64,000 bases of DNA. Source: Calycina herbarum. Taxonomy: Eukaryota; Ascomycota; Leotiomycetes; Helotiales; Pezizellaceae. Numbering within the stretch: the stretch's first letter is position 1; each line of letters opens with the position of its first letter. The stretch is taken from the NCBI GenBank assembly GCA_001414485.1, contig LLEY01000175.1, forward strand, positions 57,275 to 121,274, given 5' to 3'. The notes under the pieces are model-generated. The model saw only the letters and a list, made by a program, of their open reading frames with translations. It ran no database searches and was not told where the DNA came from. Position numbers and translations under genes: made by a program. Positions 1 to 10,890 of this stretch are shown here, one piece after another.

Positions 1-730
1 TGTCAGTAAGTGAGTGTCTTGGGAGTGGAATCGTTATTGGTCCTTGATGATTGGGGAGAGGGTGGGAATTAGGAACTTGCAAAGAATGGAGAATTAGCAC
101 TTGGGGAATGAATCAAGGGGTGAGGTAGGGTAAAAATGATATTCATCGAGTCGGAATGCTTTGATTTTGTTATGTTTATGTTTACTTGTTCTTACAAAAT
201 CTTTAATTGAAGTTTTGTGGATTCGAAATCCGTTTTTATCACTTCCTCTGTACTCTGCTTGTTAGGGTGGGTCCTGAACCGTGCTCTTCTGACCCAAGCG
301 CTTAACATTGATAATCCGCAATAGGCAAGCGTTACATCTGCTAATCAAATTACTTGATGTTTGTACTGCACAAGGTTCATCATTCAGAGTGAACGTATTC
401 ATTGCCCATATTATTCGGCTTTGTCTAAGTATTGGCACTTCCTTGCACCTCTATCCTTTGGAAAGTAATTAGCAAAAGGATTCGTTCGTCGAAGAATCAG
501 TATTCTGCTGTGCTCTCCTACAATCAACCACTTTAGTTTCATTTGAAATCTATGTAACAAATATTTAAAGAAGCTAGGGGTCAATCTTTCAGGGGGTAGA
601 GGAAGGAAGCTGGTGATTGGCTCAGAAATCTATGCCTAAGGCTCCCATTAAAATGTCCCTCTCCGCTGCCGCCGTATCTTCTCTTCCTTGTAACCAACCT
701 CAACTTTAAGCATGATGAGCTTGAAGGAAC
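1..730. other. Intergenic left edge
   Basis: No reading frame of coding character is visible here on either strand. The last part is the upstream region of the AIM9-like gene. I see no partial gene entering from the left edge. Confidence 0.5.
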
Positions 731-2633
731 ATGACATCGATTCGAATTCCCCTACGTTCTATCAACCACCGTTTAACAAGTTCCTGCATTTTTTTGGCTG
801 CTAGTTACCATAATCATACCCTCATTCCCAGGTCGAGTTCGTGGTCCCCCAAATCGACTGCGGGTTCCGCCACCATGCGCTTCTCAAGTTACCAGTTAGA
901 CAAAAACTGGAATGAACATGAAGAATTCTTTAAATTCACGCGCGCGCGATTTGTCCGGGACGAAGAGGGTGAAATGTCTCGACGTTGCGTCAAATTCGAT
1001 ATGAACGAACTAGCTCGAATTTCCGCACAGGCAGTTGGCTCCAAGAAATGTGTCGATGTCAAGAAATATCCCGATGGCATGTATAGCAAGGCGTTTTTGC
1101 TCACTATGGAAAATGACAAACAAGTTGTAGCAAAAGTTCCGAATCCAAATGCTGGCTTGGCCCATTTTACGACAGCAAGCGAGGTTGCAACTATGGACTT
1201 TGTAAGTGATTTGCTTCCTTTCCTAAACTTCTCTCCTTTTCTGATTTTAATTTTACTAAACTAGGCTCGCGAGATTTGCAAAACACCTTCGCCCAAAGTT
1301 TTTACTTGGAGTTCTAAGGCTAGTGAGAACTCTGTAGGTGTAGAATATATTATTATGGAGAAGATTGAGGGCGTCCCCTTATCGGCTTATTGGGCATCTA
1401 TGCCACTTGATAAGAAGTCTATCATTGTGAGGAAATTGGCGAGCTATCAAAAATCCTGGATGTCACATACATTCAAACAATACGGAAGCCTCTACTATGC
1501 GGAAGATGTTCCGGCTTCATTAAAACAACTAGCATTTTCTTACGACGATGAGAATTCCATTGAAATCATAGACAAACGCTTTGCGGTAGGTCCTACTGTG
1601 AACCGGCAGGTAGTTGATTACGGGAGAGCGCAGGTTGATTTTTACCGTGGTCCTTGTATGTTCGAATATATTCCCCTGTGCTGCATCAAAAACAAAATGG
1701 CTGACCTAGTACGCAGGGAACACAATTGAGGAATATAGCATCTCAACCGGAAATCGAGAAATCGCTTGTGTGAAGGCGATTGAGCCCTTACCAAAGCCAC
1801 ATGTATATATAGCCGGTCGATATATCCCTTCTCAGGCAAAAAAACTTGCCGTTCTGGAAGCTTATTTGAAACTTATCAAGTTTTTACTGCCAACGGACTC
1901 CTCGATAACGACCTCACACATTTGGCATACAGATCTTCATACAGAAAACATCTTTGTTAGCCCAGATGACCCTACGCAGATTGTCGGAATAATAGACTGG
2001 CAAGCCGCTTCTTTGATTCCTCTTTACGAGAATGCCTCGCTGCTCGCACTTCTAGATTACGAAGGTCCGCCTCTGAATGGAATTGAACGCCCAGAAAAGC
2101 CCAAGAATCTAGATGAACTGGATAAAGTTGAACACGACAGAGCTTTTGATAATTGGATGGACATGATGCTGGCATCATACTATCGGAATCTAATTTACAA
2201 GAGAAATCCACGCCTGTACCGTGCTGTCGAATATTATGAAACTATCAGTTACGACCTTCTGAGCTACGCTCGCAACATTCTGATAGACGGAGAACTTATC
2301 TATCTCGATCGAGTGGCGGACGAGCTTCAGGAACTCTGGGATACACTACCTGGAGTTAAGAAACTCGGCAACCCTCCTTTTCCCTTCAAGTTCTCGGAGA
2401 AGGAATTGGCTGTCCTTTCGAAGGATTACGAAGATATGCTGGAAGGAATGAAATGGATGCGTGATATCAAAGAAGGGGTAAGGGACTTGTTTCCAAGCGA
2501 TATTACGATATCGCATGAACATTACGAGCTTGCGAAGCGCACTTTGGACGAGTATAAGGAGGTGGTGCTCGAGAATTTTGCTAGGAATGAGGAGGAAAGG
2601 GCTAATGTGCGCGCTTGGTGGCCGTTTGAGTAA
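731..2633 (+). CDS. AIM9-like mitochondrial phosphotransferase-fold protein
   Basis: This is a protein-kinase-like/aminoglycoside phosphotransferase family protein of the fungal 'altered inheritance of mitochondria 9' type. Its substrate is not known to me. Three exons are inferred: 731-1201, 1265-1655 and 1717-2633, giving 592 residues, with introns of 63 and 61 bp that keep frame. The N-terminus is rich in Arg and Ser and lacks acidic residues for about 50 residues, which fits a mitochondrial presequence. The catalytic region shows HTDLHTENIF (Brenner-like loop, HxDxxxxN) and IIDWQ (the metal-binding Asp). The segment around GPWNTIEEY and the RE pair before the HTDLH loop are usual in this group. 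An alternative start lies at the Met in a strong Kozak context (gccaccATG) at 874; I chose 731 because it supplies the targeting sequence. The family is clear; the exact orthology to AIM9 is inferred. Confidence 0.88.
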
Positions 2634-3037
2634 GAAGAAATGGGGGTGCCTAATTTCTTTCTTGTGTATGATAGAGACCTGTACTTTTACTCGAGACTTC
2701 CTGTCAAGTTGGCTCTGTACATTGCATCGAGGTTTCTTGATCGTCGCTTCAGGATAGCAGCGCGAACAGATGACATATCTAAAGAGTGGCATCAAAGTTA
2801 TATTTCCAGATCAATTCCCCCTAAAATCAAGAGCTAAAAGAGCGACCCCCTTGGGAACCTTGGAACCCTGGAGCTCTTTGCAACCTGGAGAAAGCTCGCG
2901 GCCGATCCTCGGAGCCTAGATGGTATGACCCCGTTGTTGGAGTGAGAGGAATTGACGAGAGAGAGGGATGGGAAAACATGGAATGGAGTGGCTTCGGGAC
3001 GGGGAGCTGTTTTTTATGGAAGATGCACAAAAAATAT

Positions 3038-3082
3038 TTGAATTCGAGAACAGGAGAAGATTCGACAGCAAGCCCCCCCTTA
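3038..3082 (-). repeat. TGTCGA-pair repeat, copy A
   Basis: Read on the minus strand, this stretch carries TGTCGAA and, 18 bases further on, TCTCGAA, preceded by a G-rich run. It matches the other eight copies in spacing and in flanking G-rich sequence. Confidence 0.6.
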
Positions 3083-3610
3083 TTTCCTTATCATGCCTCG
3101 TCGCGTTCCCACCTCCTCACAAAATCAAGTTGAAATGGTACCAACACACTTAACTGAACCTCACACTACTATTCACTATTGCCTTATTTTTTCCCTTTCT
3201 CCTACTCTGTTCGTATTCGAGCGCCCAGTGTAGCAGATGTTTCTGACTTCCCTTCTCGAGTATCGAATATTTATCCCTCATCATAAGGATTTTCTAAACC
3301 ACCACTCCAATACAATAAACAGCAAAGTTCTCTCTAGCCTAGAAAAGAATACGAAACCATCTTCTCTCATTTCCCTTAGTATAAGAAAGCCTATGATTTT
3401 CAACCCCACACCTATAAACTCTCTACTAACGAAACCTCATTAACTTCACATTCAGGGAGTAACATGCAAGAGAAAGTATTTGGCTTTCGATAGTCTGACT
3501 TAACTTTTTACCGTTTCAAGTTGAAACTATTAGCTTTCTCCTAATTTTCAATTAACCCTGTATGAGACCGCTAGAGACATTACTTCCAGTTTCTTTAAAG
3601 TCTTATGTAA

Positions 3611-3650
3611 AAAGAAACGACAGTAACTTCAAAATCGACAGTAATTACCT
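3611..3650 (-). repeat. TGTCGA-pair repeat, copy B
   Basis: On the minus strand TACTGTCGATT is followed 18 bases later by a second TGTCG. The preceding bases (GGTAATTACTG) resemble those of the other copies. Confidence 0.6.
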
Positions 3651-4397
3651 TTCCAGGCTTTCCTAAACTACCTTTCTTTCTCTCCGGATCTCCCAGGATA
3701 TCTTCCTCCTCTCCTAGAAATAATTCAACATGAGAGTAGCCACTTTTGACCTCCACCAATCGTGAGGAAGCTACTCAAAACCCAGATACGTGTTGCGATA
3801 CTCAGATCTTTGTTCAACTAGAGATGTCGTTTCATCAATTTGCTACTAAGCTATATATCAAATTGGATTTTGAGCAGCTGAAAAGGATTATTTGGGATAA
3901 TTCTTCTGTGTTTTGATTGAGTTGGGGTAAGTTACTACTTTTCTCTTGCGAGGTTTAGACTCGTCGTCCTCTATCACTCGCACAGCTACTAAATCTAATT
4001 ACAGAATGAATTTAATGAATTTAATAAGACTAGTTCTTTCAAAGTTCCTCAACATCCTCAAACTCTTCGCGATTTAGTCCATAAATGAACAAGTCCCAAC
4101 ATTCCCTCGACATTTAAATAATGAAGTTAGTCAAGAACAATACGCATTATCATCAAAGTCAATCTGGTACTCAAAATTCACACTTCTCAGCTTACTTTCT
4201 AGTTGACCCCTAAGACCGCTCTCGTCTTCCAACGCATAGCCCACATACGAAAACCGAGTGCACTACGAGTACTTCCAACCCAACATCATTTTTGCAGGGG
4301 TATGCCCTTGGGGCATTTTTATGTATTTAGAATAGCTTTTCTTCAATGGCCCAAGGGGCGTGGAGCCTGTGCCTTCCCCACAGTAAACCTAAGCGAA

Positions 4398-4440
4398 GAA
4401 ATCGAGAGCACCACAAAATTCGACAGCAAATCCCCTCAAA
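4398..4440 (-). repeat. TGTCGA-pair repeat, copy C
   Basis: The minus strand reads GGGGATTTGCTGTCGA, then a TTTTGTGGTG spacer and CTCTCGAT, with the two half-sites 18 bases apart. The spacer is nearly identical to that of copies F and G about 31 kb away. Confidence 0.7.
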
Positions 4441-5010
4441 CCTCCTTTTACCTCCCCTTCAAAAGCCAATTACCTTATGAGACTAAAGCAAAAACCAGCC
4501 CACCTGACATTTAAAATTCCAAACTTGAGAATTCCAGACGCGAAGTTGTTCTCTTCCCACCAGCACCTGTCGCAATAAATCAATTCGGCGACCTCCTAGT
4601 AATTCGTCAAAAGCCTGCGTAGGCGATATCCTTATAGGCGACGTATCCACGAACAATCAACTCACCAACCAGCATTCCCCAAATTCGAAGAGTCATTCTT
4701 TACCCAACAACTTGAAAAATATTTGGTTTGGCTCGAATCTAAAGGTGTTGATAAAACTTAAGTAACACACTTCAACTTGAATTAACTTAAAACCACATTG
4801 AAACTATAATTATTTATTCCTTAAACCACTGCAGACCTCTCAAATTCCGATACTCAAGAACTTCAAACCAGGAAAGATGAACAGACCCGACAAGAAACAC
4901 GAAGACAAGACATACCCACGAACTTCCGACTGTTCAATCTCGAGAAAATTCCTAGCTTGACAATTCATCAGCAAGGCAATAAAAAGCTCCCATCAACAGC
5001 CAGCCCGCAA

Positions 5011-5062
5011 CTTCCCAATTCGACAACAGCGAGAAAAAAAAATCGACAGTAAATCCCCCCAA
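5011..5062 (-). repeat. TGTCGA-pair repeat, copy D
   Basis: The minus strand reads GGGGGGATTTACTGTCGATT, then a run of T that widens the spacer by about six bases, and GCTGTTGTCGAATTG. It is the best match to the plus-strand copies on both outer sides. Confidence 0.7.
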
Positions 5063-5713
5063 CCCTGGCCCATTTCTCATCCCAACATGAATGGCTCAAA
5101 CGAAGTCCACAAGTCCGAGTAAGAAAATAACTTCAGTTTAAGAAAACAAGACTGACAAATCTCACTGCATTAGAACTCACTTGCCCATTCGAAGAACTCC
5201 TGGTACTTTGATGCCAAACAGAGTGACCCAGACACCAACTCCTCCCTCGAGTTTTTATACCACACCACATTGACTTATTGCGAACTGCCTGAAGTCATTT
5301 TACAGAGGGCTTCATCCAAATATTTCTACTCAACTTTGAATCGAAGTTCCCATTCTTTCCCCTCGCCACATGAGAATTGGGGCGCGGGAAATTAAAAACC
5401 GAAGAAAAAGAAAGAAGAAAAAACACCAGGAATACTCAAATAAAATTCTATAAAACATCAAATGATCAAAATCAAATATACTTCACGCGCTAACCAGGTA
5501 TCACATTCTATAAATTTCGCTTCGCAAGCCCCAAAAAGCACAGGCTACCACTACAAGAAGCACCATCAAGGACGAAAAAGAAAAGAACGCCATCTATGCA
5601 AAAAAAAAAAAAGCCAATCCACCCTTCACAAAAGAAACCCATCTATTTCGCTCCCAAAAAACAAAATCTCAAAAAGTAAGTAAGAGCACCGCCATCCAAG
5701 TCCACGCTCTACC

Positions 5714-7505
5714 TCAAGCTTCTCTCTCCTCCAACTCCTTCTCCTCCGCCAATCTCGCTAGGTGCGTATACCTAATACTCCAAAGACTAACCAACAGCCC
5801 CACCAAACAACTAACAACAGTCACAAGATACGCACTGCGATAGCATTCGAGACCCTCACTACACATCCTCTCCCCATCCTTCCCTACAACACTATGAGCA
5901 TCAAACACCCTCCCATAGAAAATATTAAACACATTCCCACTAATGACAGGACTCAGCGTCATGGTTCCCCAATTTTGCGACAGCCCATTGACGCCAAAGG
6001 CTTCCGCAATGATGGAGGGGAAACAGCCGAAGAGGAAGCCGTAGGCGAGACCGGTGAGAGAAGAGACGAAGATGAGGTTCATGGGGCGGGTGATTGTCAG
6101 GGCTGCTACTTGGGTGATGAGGAAGATTAGGGAGGCGAGGGTTAGACACCAGAGACGGGAGGCTTTGAGGACTTTGACGAGGAAGTCGGAGCCGACGCCT
6201 AGGGAGGTTAGCCAGTACCAGATAGGGGAGAGGGAGGTGTGTATTTACCACTTAGAAGACGACCGAAGAAGCTGCATACTGAGAGGATGGAGACGTGCAT
6301 CGCCTGGCGCTTCATGATGAATTCGTTGGTTACGGAGTCATCGTAGTGCTCCCATAACGCCTGGACATCGTTTCCAATATTGCTTCAACAGGTCAGTAGG
6401 GGATTTACATTTAACGAAAGGGGTTTCTTACTTGATGGTCATCAATCCAATTCCCGTCAATATCCCCATCAATATAAACATTTGCCAGAATTCCATCATA
6501 TGGAGCATTTGGAAACCACGGATATCTACACGATGGGCATGGTCCTTAACATTAATTTCTTCATCATTTCTCTCATTCTCAAGATCACCCGGGAGGGACG
6601 ACAAGGAATCTCTGGACATCAAGGAGGAGGTCTCGTCTGTTTCGGACATGGGCTCGTCCGCAGGTGCCTGCACTACTTGGTGGTCTACTTGGATTTGATT
6701 TAGGGCCTGTGTCTGTGTGTTTTGGTGTGGATGGAGATGTTCGACTACGAATTGCGACCTACCTGGCTCAGCCTCCAACAATGCTCGTTCCACCCTGTTC
6801 TTGCTATCCTCCGATTTTGTTCTGTGGAGGCGGTTGCCGGAACCTGAGGGTGCTAGGGCGGTATAGTGAGGGTGGGGGTAAACCTTTAAAAAGAAGAATG
6901 AAATGAAGACGAGGCCAAAGGTCCCACAAGCCAGGAGGAGCAGAAAATGCCCGGTGTTACCCGGGAGCACAAACTGGGCAAATGATGAGAAGAAGAAAGC
7001 GCTTAATCCAAAGGCCGCCAGCGGAAATCCCGTCGCTGTTCCTCGATGGCGTGGCCAGTTTAAGGCCGATGTCTTGACCGAAGCAGCAAAGGCAAAACAA
7101 CCACCCAATCCCGTCATATATGAAAACATGCAAAGTAATGGGATCGAGCCAGAGCCGCTATCGAAAGCTTGGTGTAGTGGAAAGTAGCCGGCTGCTAGTA
7201 GAAAAGCGCCCACCATGACTGCGATTCGAGGCCCTTTCTTGTCAACCAACATGCCTATTGGTATCCCCATTGAGTACATTCCCAAATTCGCAGAAAGCCC
7301 GATTAGATTGCTTTGGGTGGAAGAGAGCTTCAGTTTCTCCGCGAATTGGGGAGCCCATGCTGAGTAGACATACTACATGGTGTTAGTGGTGGAACTATAA
7401 CTTTGCTAGAGGGGAATGGCATACATTGGTACCACATGCCAGGGAAATAGTTGTCGCAGCTATACTCGACACTATTCTCGCCGTCTTGAGCGACCTTTCC
7501 GACAT
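5714..7505 (-). CDS. Major facilitator transporter, nodulin-like/MCH1-like type
   Basis: This is a plasma- or vacuolar-membrane transporter of the fungal nodulin-like MFS group; its substrate cannot be read from sequence. Four exons are inferred on the minus strand: 7505-7425, 7372-6432, 6382-6249 and 6198-5714, giving 546 residues, with introns of 52, 49 and 50 bp. The first splice joins a hydrophobic N-terminus to GTNYVYSAWAPQF, a conserved start of TM1-2 in this family. The MFS signature-like stretch MLVDKKGPR follows TM2. A long charged central loop with many Ser, Gln and Asp residues separates the two six-helix halves. The second half opens with GIGLMTINNIGNDVQALW, and the cytoplasmic loop shows GRLLSG. 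The protein ends in a short acidic tail. No pathway partner is adjacent. Confidence 0.88.
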
Positions 7506-8273
7506 GTTGGAAGTGGGATGCACGGAATGCGTGTGAATGGGAAATCTAGGTAGGTGTTGACTGTTTTACTCGACGGTCATTGCGCCTGAAGGAGTGAGGG
7601 TCCTATCGTGTTCACGGTGTTGCGTTCAATACCATCTCGGCCTCGAGTCGATGGGTAGGGAGGAGTTTGAAGCAATTGACAGAGGTGGAGAGTGGGAATC
7701 AGAGGTAGAGTACGTGTTCGTGATGGGTTGATAAGGTCGGTGTTCAAAAGTGTAGTACTCTAGAGTGGACCAGAGTGGAGTGGAGCAATCAGGAGCGTTA
7801 TCGCGCCAGGGGAAACGGCGATGACGGGGATGTGAGAGGTGAGAGGTGACGGAGCGGCAATCGGCAGCTGTCCCCAACAATAATAAAAGCAGCACTGAAT
7901 ATCTCTGGTTACCTGTGGAAGATTACGAAGTATTTGAATAAATCTCCCAGAATCAAGGAGTAATTAAGTTGCTTCAGTATATATAAAGTATGCTTCAGTA
8001 TATATAAAGTACTAGTACTAGAGAGATCTGTTTCTAGATTCACTGCCGAGGAATGGATGGTCGGGTGCAGCCACGGCTATCTAGCCCCTCCAGCCACAGT
8101 CCAGCCACAGCCTGATTCAGCCGCGCGGAAAGTCATCACTCCAACTGACATCAACCCGCAGCTACCCTACCCTACTCCTCCACCACTGCAAGCGTCAACA
8201 ACACCACCAAAATCATCGTGATCGCATCCAGCACCAGATATCGCCACTTCGTTGCGCAACCCAGTCTGGCACT
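7506..8273. other. Divergent intergenic region between MFS and TMS1 genes
   Basis: This region serves as the upstream region of both flanking genes. It contains a tandem TATA-bearing repeat (listed separately), a three-fold CCAGCCACAG-like repeat near 8086-8112, and a C-rich tract just before the TMS1 start. A minus-strand open frame at 7626-7895 looks like chance. Confidence 0.5.
7971..8012 (+). promoter_or_regulatory. Tandem 21-bp repeat with two TATA boxes
   Basis: Two adjacent 21-base units differ only at the last base, and each contains TATATAAA. They lie about 260-300 bp upstream of the TMS1 start codon. A role as core promoter of TMS1 is an inference from position. Confidence 0.45.
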
Positions 8274-9823
8274 ATGGGTGCTCTCCTCTCTCTGCCATTG
8301 CTGGCAGTGCCTAGCGTAGGCACTGTACGTCTCCCAAACGCCATGCGCCGGCCAACCGATCTCTGAACCGAACTGACATTTCTCCCAGATTTTCGGCTTT
8401 GCAGCAAGTTGTTGCGGCGCAGCGACTTGTTCAGCAGTTTGCAGTGCATGTGGGAAATGCGGCAACAGGTGAGCTCATATTCTGTTAGATGGAAAGATCG
8501 GTAACTGATATTCTCAGTGTTGCTACGAGAATCGCATACGCCCTCATCCTCCTCGTCAACTCAATCCTGTCATGGATAATGCTCACGCCCTGGGCAATCA
8601 ATAAACTACAAAAATTGACTCTCGATTACATGACGATTACTTGTCCGGATGGAGCTTGTTATGGATGGGTTGCAGTCCACCGAATCAACTTTGCCCTGGG
8701 AATATTCCACCTGATAATGGGCCTGATTCTCCTGGGCGTCAACTCCTCGAAAGATCCCCGAGCAGCTATTCAAAACGGATTCTGGGGTCCTAAGATTATT
8801 GCCTGGTTGGCCTTGATTGTGGTTTCGTTCTTCATCCCGGAAGCGTTCTTCATGGTCTGGGGTCAATATATTTCCTTAATTGGCGCCACTCTCTTCCTCC
8901 TCCTCGGGCTCATCCTCTTGGTCGATTTGGCACATACTTGGGCGGAATATTGTCTCGAAAGAATTGAGGAGACCGATTCTCGTGTCTGGAGAGGAATTTT
9001 GATCGGATCAACCTTGGGAATGTACGCCGGTTCCCTTGTCATGACGATCCTTCAATATCTTTTCTTCGCCAAGGACGGATGCTCAATGAACCAAGCCGCC
9101 ATTACGATTAACTTAATTCTACTACTTGCCGTATCAGTAGTTTCCGTCCACCCAGCAATCCAGGAATACAACCCCAAGGCTGGCCTCGCCCAGTCTGCTA
9201 TGGTTGCTGTTTACTGTACTTACCTCACCATGTCAGCAGTTTCTATGGAACCAGATGACAAACAGTGCAATCCTCTTATCCGCGCCCAGGGCACTCGAAC
9301 TACCTCCATCATCATTGGCGCTATTGTCACCATGTTGACTGTTGCCTACACAACCACCCGAGCTGCAACTCAAGGGATTGCTCTAGGAGGCAAAGGAAAG
9401 AGAATCCGACTTCCAGAAGACGACGAGCACGACTTGGTTACCCAACAGCCCGACAGCCGCCGTGAAATGCGCGCAGCAGCACTCCGTCAAGCAGTCGAAG
9501 AAGGCAGTCTCCCAGCAGACGCCCTCATGGACGACGACGAAGATAGCGACAGCGGAAACAGCGCCAAAGACGACGAGAGAAGCTCAACTCAATACAGCTA
9601 CGCTCTCTTCCACATTATCTTCTTCCTAGCCACTACATGGGTAGCCACCCTCCTAACCATGAACATCGAGGAATCCACCCGAGATGGCAAGGACTTCGCA
9701 CCTGTTGGGAGAACATATTGGGCTAGTTGGGTCAAGATTATTAGCGCTTGGGTTTGTTATGGTATTTATACCTGGACTCTGGTTGCGCCTATCGTTTTGC
9801 CTGATCGGTTTGACTTTTCTTGA
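8274..9823 (+). CDS. TMS1: Serine incorporator (SERINC)/TMS1 membrane protein
   Basis: This is the fungal TMS1 protein, a multi-pass membrane protein of the SERINC family, proposed to take part in serine incorporation into membrane lipids. Three exons are inferred: 8274-8324, 8389-8468 and 8518-9823, giving 478 residues, with introns of 64 and 49 bp. The short first exon encodes MGALLSLPLLAVPSVGT, and the second encodes the cysteine-rich patch with CCGAATCSAVCSACGKCG, both hallmarks of the family N-terminus. The third exon has about ten hydrophobic helices, including NSILSWIMLTPW and the TMSAVSMEP stretch. A hydrophilic acidic loop near residues 340-395 precedes the last two helices, as in other fungal members. 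The continuous frame of exon 3 would start at 8489, but that start lies inside the intron and lacks the conserved N-terminus. Confidence 0.95.
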
Positions 9824-10890
9824 ATATGGGGTTAGGAACAGAGTGCATGTTGGGGTGATGCTTGTTGGGGTTATGTACATTTATTTTATAGCACTACGGT
9901 GGGATTGGTGGATTGACTTGATTATTCGCATTGGGAAGCGGGGAGATGGCATTGCGACCTTTTCTTATGTTATTTTTAGTGAGAGGGGGGCTCCGAGATG
10001 CATGATAATTAGGACGAGAAGGCCTGGTTAATTAATTGAATTTGTTTATATTCAAGCTGGGTGCCGGGTTTTGTTGCGTTGTGAATTTTCGAGTTGGTTT
10101 TTTATGGTTGGTTGCTTTTCTTGTTCTGTTGTTGGTTCTGAACGGCCACCAGGGCTGGTGAGTCAGTGCTGTGCAACCAAGTTCTCCAAAGCGGCTACAT
10201 CCTATTCTGGAACAACTCCAATCGCCTGAAACACGAGGATCGAAAGCAGAGAAATATTCGACAGTAATTGGATTTCAGGAGATGAAAAACTCGGATACGC
10301 AGTAGAATCATAAGTCAATCGCGAGGTATGTTTGTACCCGATCGTTGCTCAGCGGGTGCACTTGCTGGGTGATTGTTTTGGCATCTCGAACTGCCTCTAT
10401 TCAACTTAAAAAGCACTGGACCGGCTGCCAAGGGTTGAGTTGTGGATGGTTGGAGGCTCGATGCACTTCTATTCCGTTTAAAGTAGACCCTGTGACCAGC
10501 TTCTACTTCTAACTTGGTGAATTTGAGGAGCTAATAAGATTGTTTAAATAGTACTTGGAAAGCGAATCGCCTGGTTGTGCTGAGCGAGGGCGGTGTTTAG
10601 GCTATTCACTACCTCGCTAAACAGATAATATATTATTCACGTATATATTCACCGATCTTGAAAGTCTGCTACAAAGTTATTCATCTCCCCACTGTTCCCT
10701 CTTCACCTACTTGTGACTAGATCACTCTACCCGCTACTCATCCCCCTTTGCAAACCACACATTCTTTCCGCTCATTACCGTTAACCTCGTACCGTACAAA
10801 GGAAATATATAATGTAGTTATACGACGATGTGGTTTTTTACAAAGGAAAGGTGTAAATGCAAAGTATATTCAAGGACAAATGAAAGGTGT
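9824..10890. other. Intergenic region between convergent TMS1 and the cysteine-rich gene
   Basis: The 3' ends of both neighbours face this stretch. I see no gene. It holds one copy of the TGTCGA-pair repeat. Confidence 0.5.
10230..10275 (-). repeat. TGTCGA-pair repeat, copy E
   Basis: On the minus strand AATTACTGTCGAAT is followed 18 bases later by TTTCGAT. It is a lone copy, away from the two clusters. Confidence 0.55.

Larger units (their letters stand above)
2634..5713. other. Gene-poor region with dispersed repeats
   Basis: About 3 kb lie between the AIM9-like gene and the 3' end of the MFS gene. All open frames are short and of low-complexity or AT-rich composition, so I call no gene. 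The stretch holds four minus-oriented copies of the TGTCGA-pair repeat described separately. Confidence 0.6.
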
